NCBI GenBank assembly: GCA_023402395.1
Contig: JAEYGI010000066.1
Location: 1 to 28,497 of the forward strand
DNA from: Bacillota bacterium
GTDB lineage: Bacteria > Bacillota > UBA4882 > UBA8346
Direction of reading: 5' to 3'
DNA: 28,497 bases
Shown here in pieces: positions 1 through 6,263 of this stretch. The notes under the pieces are model-generated. The model did not search any database and was not told the origin of the DNA. It was given only the letters and a program-made list of their open reading frames with translations. Numbering within the stretch: the first letter of the stretch is position 1; each line of letters opens with the position of its first letter. The translations under genes were made by a program, and so were the position numbers.

Positions 1-61
1 CGCTTAGATACAACTTGGCGATTTCTTTCTTGAATTCTGCATCAAATCGTTTCCCTTTCAT
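1..61 (-). CDS. IS3-type transposase OrfA, N-terminal fragment cut by the window edge
   Basis: The reverse strand from 61 encodes MKGKRFDAEFKKEIAKLYLS and runs off the window. The AGGAGG at 71-76 (reverse strand) is well placed for this ATG. The basic, helix-forming start with an RFDAEFKKEIAKLY pattern is typical of the HTH domain of IS3-family OrfA proteins. Only 20 residues are visible, so the family call rests on the N-terminus alone; another HTH-bearing transposase is possible. It marks the mobile edge next to the AT-rich cadD segment. Confidence 0.5.
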   Translation of the reverse strand, partial: MKGKRFDAEFKKEIAKLYLS

Positions 62-100
62 TTCGGACACCTCCTGCTGTTATTTTACCAGCCATTTTCT

Positions 101-126
101 GTGTCCGCAAAACCCATTAGGGTTCA
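101..126 (-). mobile_element. Candidate terminal end of the insertion sequence
   Basis: Read on the reverse strand the stretch begins TGAACCCTAATGGGTTTTGC and continues GGACAC, about 65 bases before the OrfA start. A TG-starting end this close to orfA is what IS3-family elements show. The other end lies outside the window, so the inverted repeat cannot be confirmed. Confidence 0.3.
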
Positions 127-130
127 TTCT

Positions 131-270
131 GTAACTCAATGAAAAGATTATGTTAGTTAATGAACTGTGGGAACGACTCCCCTTGCTTATTCAGTTACTG
201 AATGAGAATGTTTGGTCATTGAAACAGTTGGGGGAATGATTCCCCTTTCTCATTTAGTAGCCGAATGGGG
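131..270. repeat. Degenerate 63-bp tandem repeat, about 2.2 copies
   Basis: Units start at 131 (GTAACTCAATGAAAA), 194 (GTTACTGAATGAGAA) and 257 (GTAGCCGAATGGGGA), each 63 bases apart. The first two units share the order: GTNACTNAATGA start, a (T)TAATGAA or CATTGAAA block, a run of G, then GACTCCCCTT or GATTCCCCTT. The third is truncated and diverged. No ORF uses it. The remainder of 271-420 shows no gene; it is a GC-rich patch followed by AT-rich sequence. Confidence 0.5.
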
Positions 271-421
271 ACGGGTGGCTGGGGAATGGGCGGCGGGGCC
301 GGTTCCCGGCTGAGATTGGCCGGGGAGAAGGCAAGTGACTGGAAGGAAGAGAGCCCGAACCCGAACCTCAGAGCGCCAAAAAAGCCTATCCATAATTCTT
401 ACGATTGATTAAAAACAAGAT

Positions 422-450
422 TTGAAAAACGATTTAACCCATAGTATAAT
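422..450 (+). promoter_or_regulatory. Sigma-A-type promoter for cadD
   Basis: TTGAAA (422-427), a 17-base spacer and a perfect TATAAT (445-450). Transcription should begin near 456-458, giving a leader of about 133 nt before the ATG at 591. Confidence 0.75.
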
Positions 451-456
451 ACTGAT

Positions 457-577
457 AACCGTATAGGGTGGGGGCAGTTTATACCGATAGGTATTGAAGT
501 CAGCCACTTGCGATCGTGGTTGGAACTGGATTGGTAAGCCTATACACATTATTGTGTGCATAGGCTTTTTATTTTTT
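457..577 (+). promoter_or_regulatory. Structured leader RNA ending in a terminator: candidate metal riboswitch upstream of cadD
   Basis: P1: GTATAGG (461-467) pairs with CCTATAC (539-545). P2: CAGTT (475-479) pairs with AACTG (524-528). Inside P2, a three-way junction carries P3 ATACC/GGTAT (481-485/490-494, GATA loop) and P4 AGCCAC/GTGGTT (502-507/516-521). A terminator uses GCCTATACACA (538-548) against TGTGTGCATAGGC (553-565), with T5-A-T6 at 566-577, directly before the AGGAGG. The 3' strand of P1 is also the left arm of the terminator, so the two folds exclude each other; stabilising P1 would switch the gene on. I could not match it to the yybP-ykoY, NiCo or fluoride consensus from memory. 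The ligand is inferred from the efflux gene only. Confidence 0.6.
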
Positions 578-590
578 AGGAGGTCAGTCA

Positions 591-1334
591 ATGCTTGAAA
601 CGATAATCACAGCCATTCTTTCATTTGCAAGTACAAATATTGATGATATTTTTGTTCTGATGATTTTATACGCTCAAGTCAATGAGAAAATGAAGAAGCG
701 GGATATTGTGCTTGGGCAGTATCTTGGTATCGGCATCTTAGTGGCGCTTAGTATTCTAGGTGCATTTGGATTGCATTTCTTGCCGCAGAAATATACGGGA
801 GCGCTTGGGTTATTGCCGATTGCTTTGGGGATTAAGTCCTGGGTGGACCACCAAAGAGAAAAAAAGGTTGCTCTGCCCCAGACCGAAGAATTTATAGCCG
901 GTCATCTCCCGCAGTCAGGTGATGACACTACCATAACTGATAAGGAAACAGATTCAGATGAGCCCACAGAGGCTGATGAGGGTAAAATTAATCAGAAGTG
1001 CGATCAAGTGACAACAAAGATGAAATCCCTGTTATTAAAGGTGATTAAGCCGGAAATATTAAGCGTTACGGCGGTCACTATGGCAAACGGAGCCGATAAT
1101 ATTGGAATATATACGCCAATCTTTATTAACTATTCCATATGGGAACTTATCGTTACTGGTAGCGTATTCATGGTAATGATTGCGATATGGTGTTTGGCTG
1201 GCGACAAATTAGCGAACTACCCCTTGATTAAAACAAAAATACAAAAGTATAAACACATAATAGTACCTGTCGTGTTTGTTGGTCTCGGTATCTTTATTAT
1301 TCTGGAAAGCGGTATATTGAGTTTTATGTTTTAG
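591..1334 (+). CDS. cadD: CadD-family cadmium/heavy-metal resistance transporter
   Basis: This 247-residue membrane protein matches the Cad (CadD) family, whose characterised members confer cadmium resistance, presumably by efflux. Each half has a family-typical acidic motif: FASTNIDDIFVL near residues 12-23, and MANGADNIGIYTPIF near 163-177. Hydrophobic segments lie at about 3-27, 42-62, 68-84, 184-205 and 222-243. The middle (about 90-145) is a long acidic, hydrophilic loop rich in D, E and T, possibly metal-binding (inference). The ATG at 591 follows AGGAGG by 7 bases. The gene is much AT-richer than its neighbours, stands alone between its own promoter and terminator, and lies near an insertion-sequence end, suggesting acquisition. 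Substrate could be Cd or another divalent cation. Confidence 0.85.
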   Translation: MLETIITAILSFASTNIDDIFVLMILYAQVNEKMKKRDIVLGQYLGIGILVALSILGAFGLHFLPQKYTGALGLLPIALGIKSWVDHQREKKVALPQTEEFIAGHLPQSGDDTTITDKETDSDEPTEADEGKINQKCDQVTTKMKSLLLKVIKPEILSVTAVTMANGADNIGIYTPIFINYSIWELIVTGSVFMVMIAIWCLAGDKLANYPLIKTKIQKYKHIIVPVVFVGLGIFIILESGILSFMF

Positions 1335-1383
1335 GATAGACGGGCGACATAATGCCGCCGGAGAAATAGACACTTAACATGGC

Positions 1384-1420
1384 AAAGCGTCGCTTTCATG
1401 AATAGAAAGCGACGCTTTTT
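1384..1420 (+). terminator. Rho-independent terminator after cadD
   Basis: Perfect 14-bp stem AAAGCGTCGCTTTC / GAAAGCGACGCTTT with a 7-base loop and five Ts. It also separates cadD from the convergent lyase gene. Confidence 0.9.
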
Positions 1421-1479
1421 GACAGTCCGGAGGCTTGAACCGAAAGTTCGAACCCTTGAAAGTTAATCCGGTTGTTTGA

Positions 1480-3978
1480 TTACGGCGCCAGGTAAATCAC
1501 GGGCGTCGGCGGAATCCCCATGCTGGCCCCGAGGTAAAAGCCGGCATGAGGCGGCTGATTGTAGGCCACGTTCTGCCAGGCGACGCCCAGGCGATAAACC
1601 GGATCGTGCATCAATGTATAGATCCGGCGGCTGGTGGTCGCGGTGGTGGTATAGATCCGGAGCGCCGCGCTGTCGCTGGTCCGGAAGATCACTTCTTCGC
1701 GCCAATCCCCCAGCAGATCCGCGGTCAGGCAGGGCGTGGACTTGGTGCCGTTGTTGGAAGCGCAGCCGCTGGCCGACAGGAGGGTGGAGCCGCCGTATTT
1801 GCTGATCGTGGTGCCGTCTAGCAACTCGCGCAACTCGTCGCCGTCCCACCAGATGGCGAAGTTGCACGATGACGGAGCGCTGCTGCTGATAGAGGTGCCT
1901 TTATTGTTGAAGAGGCCGCTGATGCCGCCGCCCGCCACCCAGCATTCATACCCCTTGTGGCTGGCGGTAATGTCGGCCGCCATGGCCCGGCCCGGGCCCT
2001 CGTCGCCGGAGGAGGCTTTTTTCCAAATGGTCGCCCCGGTCCGGGCGTCGCGGAATTCGGCTCCGGCGTCATTGACCGGTTCGTGGCATTGGAAGACCTC
2101 CAGGCCGGACCGGTCCGGATCGAGATCGCCCAGATGCATGGCGTCGCCATGGCCGTATCCGGTGGAATAGAGCCGTTGGCCGCCGTCGTCGATGGCGCAG
2201 CCGCCGTAGATGATCTCGTCCCGGCCGTCATTGTCGACGTCGCCGACGCTCAGGTTGTGGTTGCCTTGTCCGGCATAGGCGCTGTTGCCGCTGGAGTTGG
2301 AGTCAAAGGTCCAGCGGCGGGTCAGTTGGCCGTTGCGCCAGTCCCAGGCCACCAGAACCGACCGGGTATAGTAACCCCTGCACATGACCAGGCTGGGCCG
2401 GACCCCATCCAAATAAGCGATGCAGGCCAGGAAGCGGTCGACCCGGTTGCCGTAGGAGTCGCCCCAGTCGGAGACCGTGCCCCGGGCCGGTAGATAATTG
2501 ACGGTGGCCATGGCCGCGCCGGTCTGACCGTTGAAGATCGTCAGATATTCGGGGCCGGACAGGACATAGCCGCTGGAGTTGCGGTAATCCGCGCTGGAAC
2601 TGCCGATGACCGCGCCGGCGCCGTCACGGGTCCCGTCCGCGGTTTTGCAGGCGACTTCGGCTTTACCGTCGCCGTCCAAATCGTAGACCATGAATTGGGT
2701 GTAGTGAGCCCCGGCCCGGATGTTCCGGCCGAGATCGATCCGCCACAACCGGGTGCCGTTGAGCTTATACGCGTCCAGGTAAACGTTGCCGGTGTAGCCG
2801 CTTTGAGAGTTGTCCTTGGAGTTGGAGGGATCCCACTTCAGAACAATCTCATATTCATGATCTCCGTCCAGATCTCCGATACTGCAGTCGTTGGCGCTAT
2901 AAGTATAGGATACGCCGTCAGGCGTGGTGCCGCCCGCCGGGATCTGAAGCGGAATCGAAAGGTAATTCTGGCTCCAGACCGACGCCGCCGCCGAGGCGGC
3001 CTGCTCCACGCCGCCGATCACCGGCCGGACGGTGTAGGTGCCGCTGGAACTGGTATTGTCCAGAAAACAGGTGACATCGGTAATCGGGGAGGAGTTCAGC
3101 TTGGTTGTCCCGCGATAGAGGTTGAAGCCGATATCGGAAGGATCGGTCCCCAGCATCCGCCAAGCGACGAATACCTGACTGCTGCTGGTCCGGACCGCGA
3201 CGACACCCCGGCTTAGATTTTCCATTTGCCGGGCATTGCCGGGTACCGGAGTCGGAGTGGGGGTACTGGTGGATGGAGCCGGTGTCGGTGTGGTTGTGGT
3301 TGGTATGGGTGTCGGTGTCGCGCCCGACGACGGCGTGGGCGTCGGGGTGGCGGTACCGCCGCTTAAGTCGTCCACGACAATGTTATCGTATTTGGCGGTG
3401 ACTTTGTAGGGGACCAGTCCCACATATCCCGAGGGGAGGCTCGAATCGGTGGCGGACAATTGCAGGACGCCGTCCAGGTACATGCTGATATTGCTGCCGT
3501 TCATGACCAGCTTCACGGTGTACCAGGTTCCGGTGGAAAGACCGATATTGGATTTGCTGGCAATCGTGGTCGAACTGCCACTGACCTTTCTGCGGATCTC
3601 CAATGTTCCGCCGCTGGAGTTGTAAAGGCTGGCCGCGTAATAATTATTGCCGTCCTTGTAGCGGCCGCAGACCATGGCCCGGTTCGATCCGTTAAAGTTG
3701 TCCACTTTGACGCGGGCTTCCACCGAGCAATTGGTCCAGGACGAAGAACCGGCCCAGCTACGGCCCTCATCGGTCCCGGATTTGTAATAGACATAGCTGC
3801 CGCTGTCGGAGATCACCGACCAGGTCCCGTACTGAACCGACCAACCGCTGGAATTGCCGTCGTCAAAGTTGTCGCCGAACAGGACGGCGGCGTTGACATG
3901 GCCCCCAATGATCAGGCAGACCGTGATCGAGGCGGTGACCAGCGCCAGGAACATGAGATTGAATCGCTTGTTACCCAT
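1480..3978 (-). CDS. Secreted rhamnogalacturonan lyase (PL11) with N-terminal LamG-like domain
   Basis: This 832-residue protein should cleave the rhamnogalacturonan I backbone of pectin by beta-elimination outside the cell. Order: signal peptide (1-30, ending HVNA); a laminin-G/concanavalin-like beta-sandwich (about 31-205) of the kind that binds sugars; a proline/threonine linker (about 206-250, TPTPTP repeats); then a PL11 module (about 250-832). The PL11 part has several DxDGDG-type calcium-loop motifs, including DLDGDHEYEI, DLDGDGKAEV and DVDNDGRDEI, as in the beta-propeller of YesW/YesX-type lyases. AGGAGG lies 6 bases before the ATG. It is monocistronic with its own promoter and no pectin-use genes beside it. 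Family confidence is high; the role of the N-terminal domain is inferred. Confidence 0.85.
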   Translation of the reverse strand: MGNKRFNLMFLALVTASITVCLIIGGHVNAAVLFGDNFDDGNSSGWSVQYGTWSVISDSGSYVYYKSGTDEGRSWAGSSSWTNCSVEARVKVDNFNGSNRAMVCGRYKDGNNYYAASLYNSSGGTLEIRRKVSGSSTTIASKSNIGLSTGTWYTVKLVMNGSNISMYLDGVLQLSATDSSLPSGYVGLVPYKVTAKYDNIVVDDLSGGTATPTPTPSSGATPTPIPTTTTPTPAPSTSTPTPTPVPGNARQMENLSRGVVAVRTSSSQVFVAWRMLGTDPSDIGFNLYRGTTKLNSSPITDVTCFLDNTSSSGTYTVRPVIGGVEQAASAAASVWSQNYLSIPLQIPAGGTTPDGVSYTYSANDCSIGDLDGDHEYEIVLKWDPSNSKDNSQSGYTGNVYLDAYKLNGTRLWRIDLGRNIRAGAHYTQFMVYDLDGDGKAEVACKTADGTRDGAGAVIGSSSADYRNSSGYVLSGPEYLTIFNGQTGAAMATVNYLPARGTVSDWGDSYGNRVDRFLACIAYLDGVRPSLVMCRGYYTRSVLVAWDWRNGQLTRRWTFDSNSSGNSAYAGQGNHNLSVGDVDNDGRDEIIYGGCAIDDGGQRLYSTGYGHGDAMHLGDLDPDRSGLEVFQCHEPVNDAGAEFRDARTGATIWKKASSGDEGPGRAMAADITASHKGYECWVAGGGISGLFNNKGTSISSSAPSSCNFAIWWDGDELRELLDGTTISKYGGSTLLSASGCASNNGTKSTPCLTADLLGDWREEVIFRTSDSAALRIYTTTATTSRRIYTLMHDPVYRLGVAWQNVAYNQPPHAGFYLGASMGIPPTPVIYLAP

Positions 3979-4031
3979 TACGAATCCTCCTTTTTATTTT
4001 TTTGACATGCCGGTGAAACTCTTCTTGACCA

Positions 4032-4040
4032 CCTCCTTTC
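4032..4040 (-). promoter_or_regulatory. Orphan Shine-Dalgarno-like sequence in the lyase 5' UTR
   Basis: The reverse strand carries GAAAGGAGG followed by TGG about 50 bases upstream of the real start, with no start codon at usable spacing. The lyase has its own AGGAGG at 3985-3990. GAAAGGAGG equals the mRNA-stabilising STAB-SD known from Bacillus cry leaders, so a stability role is possible (inference). Confidence 0.4.
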
Positions 4041-4090
4041 TGCGACGCGGCCCTCTATTCCAATTATATTTAAATTACTATACATGTTAT

Positions 4091-4119
4091 ATTTTACCAT
4101 TTTTGGTTGAATAGATCAA
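4091..4119 (-). promoter_or_regulatory. Promoter for the rhamnogalacturonan lyase gene
   Basis: On the reverse strand TTGATC (4119-4114), a 17-base spacer and TAAAAT (4096-4091). Transcription would start near 4084, giving a 5' UTR of about 106 nt. Confidence 0.55.
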
Positions 4120-4227
4120 AGGCGAATTGAAATCACGAATCCGGTTTTGGCTCCTGCCCGGTTACCGCGAGTTAATGGGAAGGAGTGCTTTCATCAAGCG
4201 GATCATAACTCTTTCAACCGCTGTTCA

Positions 4228-4256
4228 TTGACGTCCCTGCTGAATTACATTATAAT
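4228..4256 (+). promoter_or_regulatory. Sigma-A-type promoter for the methyltransferase gene
   Basis: TTGACG (4228-4233), 17-base spacer, perfect TATAAT (4251-4256). The predicted start near 4263 leaves a leader of about 160 nt. Confidence 0.7.
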
Positions 4257-4262
4257 GAATTA

Positions 4263-4409
4263 AAAGAATCTGCACGGGTAAGCGCGCCCCGCCAGCGGTG
4301 GATGGCGCTAAACCGGGCCCCTCAGCCGGTGTTTTATATTTCGATATGGATTATCCACTCAAGCTCCCGATAGCCGATGTGGTCCCGTCCTCAAAGGGAC
4401 GGGTTTTTT
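4263..4409 (+). promoter_or_regulatory. Structured leader ending in a terminator: candidate riboswitch or attenuator
   Basis: The terminator hairpin CCCGTCC (4384-4390) / GGACGGG (4397-4403) plus TTTTTT ends just before the AGGAG of the next gene. Upstream helices: GTGGAT (4298-4303) with ATCCAC (4353-4358), enclosing ACCGG/CCGGT and the perfect ATAT-TTCG-ATAT hairpin; AGCGC/GCGCT is an alternative. ACGGG near 4274 could pair with CCCGT inside the terminator's left arm or with CCCG near 4366, giving a possible antiterminator. I recognise no known riboswitch consensus, and no T-box core is present. Confidence 0.5.
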
Positions 4410-4425
4410 GATAGGAGCCGGAGAA

Positions 4426-5085
4426 ATGATCATTGCGCGGTCACAAACCGGAAACGGCGAAACTGTCCTGCGGCAAGGAAGCGCCGGATACGAATTGATC
4501 GTGGACGGCCAGTTTCTGATGTCTTCCGCCAGCGGCCCGTCTTCGGAAGAGTTGGTCCGGGCCGGACTGGACGGGATTGCGAAACCGGTGGGAATTCGGG
4601 TTCTCATCGGCGGATTGGGGTTGGGGTACTCGCTGCGGGTCGCTTTAATCGATTCCCGGGTGGTCTCGGTTACGGTGGTCGAGATTGAGTCGGCCATAAT
4701 CGATTGGCACCGCCGGGGATTGCTTCCCCAGACCGCCGGATTGCGGAATGACGCGCGGCTGGAGCTGGTATGGGACGATCTGGTGGGGTATTTGCAGAAT
4801 TGCCGGAGGCAGTATGACCTGATTGCCCTGGATATCGATAATGGTCCGGAGTGGCTGAGCCATCCCGGTAACCACGGCTTATATGCGGAAGAAATGCTGA
4901 CGCGGATCAAGGACTGTCTTGATTCCGGTGGAGCTGCAACCTTTTGGTCTGCCGATCCCGCGCCGGAGTTGGAGCGAAGTTTGGAAACGGTTTTCGGGCG
5001 GGTCGAAGCGAGGGAGAGCTTGGATTCAAACGGCGAGGGAAAGGTGATCCCGGTGTTTATTTACTGCGCCCGTGGATTGAACTGA
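4426..5085 (+). CDS. Spermidine-synthase-like SAM-dependent methyltransferase
   Basis: This 219-residue protein has the Rossmann fold of the spermine/spermidine synthase and methyltransferase superfamily. Visible are motif I (VLIGGLGLGYSLRVAL), the acidic end of strand 2 (VTVVEIE, expected to bind the donor ribose) and YDLIALDIDNGPEW, which occupies the catalytic/motif-IV position. It is shorter than true spermidine synthases (about 280 residues), lacks their N-terminal beta domain and is usually annotated only as spermidine-synthase-like. ATG 4426 is chosen because AGGAG at 4413-4417 has proper spacing; the in-frame TTG at 4408 lies inside the terminator T-tract. Its own promoter and leader suggest conditional expression. 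The acceptor is unknown. Confidence 0.65.
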   Translation: MIIARSQTGNGETVLRQGSAGYELIVDGQFLMSSASGPSSEELVRAGLDGIAKPVGIRVLIGGLGLGYSLRVALIDSRVVSVTVVEIESAIIDWHRRGLLPQTAGLRNDARLELVWDDLVGYLQNCRRQYDLIALDIDNGPEWLSHPGNHGLYAEEMLTRIKDCLDSGGAATFWSADPAPELERSLETVFGRVEARESLDSNGEGKVIPVFIYCARGLN

Positions 5086-5168
5086 AAACCGGCTTTAATC
5101 CTGCCCCTGCAAGCAATTGACCGGCATCAATTATTCCGCTAATTAATCAATCACAGGAGGAATGTGTT

Positions 5169-5981
5169 TTGGAAACGTTTTATAAGTATCAACGAAAATC
5201 CGGTTATTCCGATATTGTCGGCGACTCGTCGGGGCTGGAACTAATCCGCTTCGGTCTGATCGAACTGGAGCCGGGCGACTCGGTGGTTTTAAGTTCCGGA
5301 GAGTATGAGATCGGTTTGGTTCTGATGACCGGCTCTTGTGATATCGCTTGCGAGGGGGAAAGCTTCACCGGTCTGACGCGGAGCGGCGTTTTCACTGCCA
5401 AGCCGACCACGGTTTATATTCCGCGCGACAGCAAATACGAGGTGAAGGCCCAGGGCCACGGCCGGCTGGAGATTGGGGTCTGCAAGGCCAAGGCGGAACG
5501 GAAGTTCAAACCGTTCCTGGTCCGTCCCGAGGAGACGGTGACCGCGCATCGCGGCCAATTGAACTGGAAGCGCGACGTGGTGGATATCCTTACCGGCAAC
5601 GCCGAGGGCCGGGTGGACAAGATCGTGTTGGGAGAGACCTTCGGCTTCCCCGGACAATGGTCGAGCTATCCTTCACACAAGCATGACCGAGACAATCTGC
5701 CGGCCGAGGTCTTCATGGAGGAGATCTATCATTTCAAGGTGAATCCGCCACAGGGCTTCGGAGTCCAGATTTTGTACAATGACGATCTTTCCACCGATGA
5801 AAGTTATGTGATCCGGAACGGCGATTCGGTGGCCATTGCCGCCGGCTATCACCCGGTGGCCGCCGCTCCGGGCTATCAGATTTATTATCTTTGGACCATG
5901 GCCGGCCGTTCCGGACGGGTTTTGACACCCTATGACGATCCGAAGCACGTGTGGCTCCGGGCAGTCGAGAAAATGGTGTAA
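5169..5981 (+). CDS. iolB: 5-deoxy-glucuronate isomerase
   Basis: This 270-residue protein matches IolB, which isomerises 5-deoxy-glucuronate to 2-deoxy-5-keto-gluconate in myo-inositol catabolism. It is a bicupin; the metal site is visible as the SSYPSHKHD stretch (His about 170 and 172) followed by EVFMEEIYHFK (about 180-190). The start is TTG at 5169, set by AGGAGG at 5155-5160. No other iol gene is in the window, so either the rest of the pathway is elsewhere or this copy works alone. The upstream methyltransferase is 83 bases away and could be co-transcribed, but no functional link is evident. Confidence 0.88.
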   Translation: METFYKYQRKSGYSDIVGDSSGLELIRFGLIELEPGDSVVLSSGEYEIGLVLMTGSCDIACEGESFTGLTRSGVFTAKPTTVYIPRDSKYEVKAQGHGRLEIGVCKAKAERKFKPFLVRPEETVTAHRGQLNWKRDVVDILTGNAEGRVDKIVLGETFGFPGQWSSYPSHKHDRDNLPAEVFMEEIYHFKVNPPQGFGVQILYNDDLSTDESYVIRNGDSVAIAAGYHPVAAAPGYQIYYLWTMAGRSGRVLTPYDDPKHVWLRAVEKMV

Positions 5982-6017
5982 ATCTCGAAAACCCGCTTCC
6001 TTAAACCGCTTTGCGCG

Positions 6018-6043
6018 AACGGCCGATTCTGGCCGTTTTTTGT
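6018..6043 (+). terminator. Rho-independent terminator after iolB
   Basis: AACGGCC / GGCCGTT stem with a 6-base loop, running into a T tract. A second T run follows at 6045-6050. Confidence 0.85.
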
Positions 6044-6263
6044 GTTTTTTGATGTAATATTTCGGGAAAATAATTTATAATAATCCATTATAATTTATAA
6101 TCATGACGGTTCGACTGGAACGAATCCGGTAAAATCATGGATTCTTGTCCCGGCCGGAACTTAACGTTTCATATGTATACAGAATTCATGACGGTAGAAA
6201 AGAGGATTAGGAGAATCCTGGTTGAATATTAAGAGAAATTTTTAGAAATGGTTGGTGAATCAG

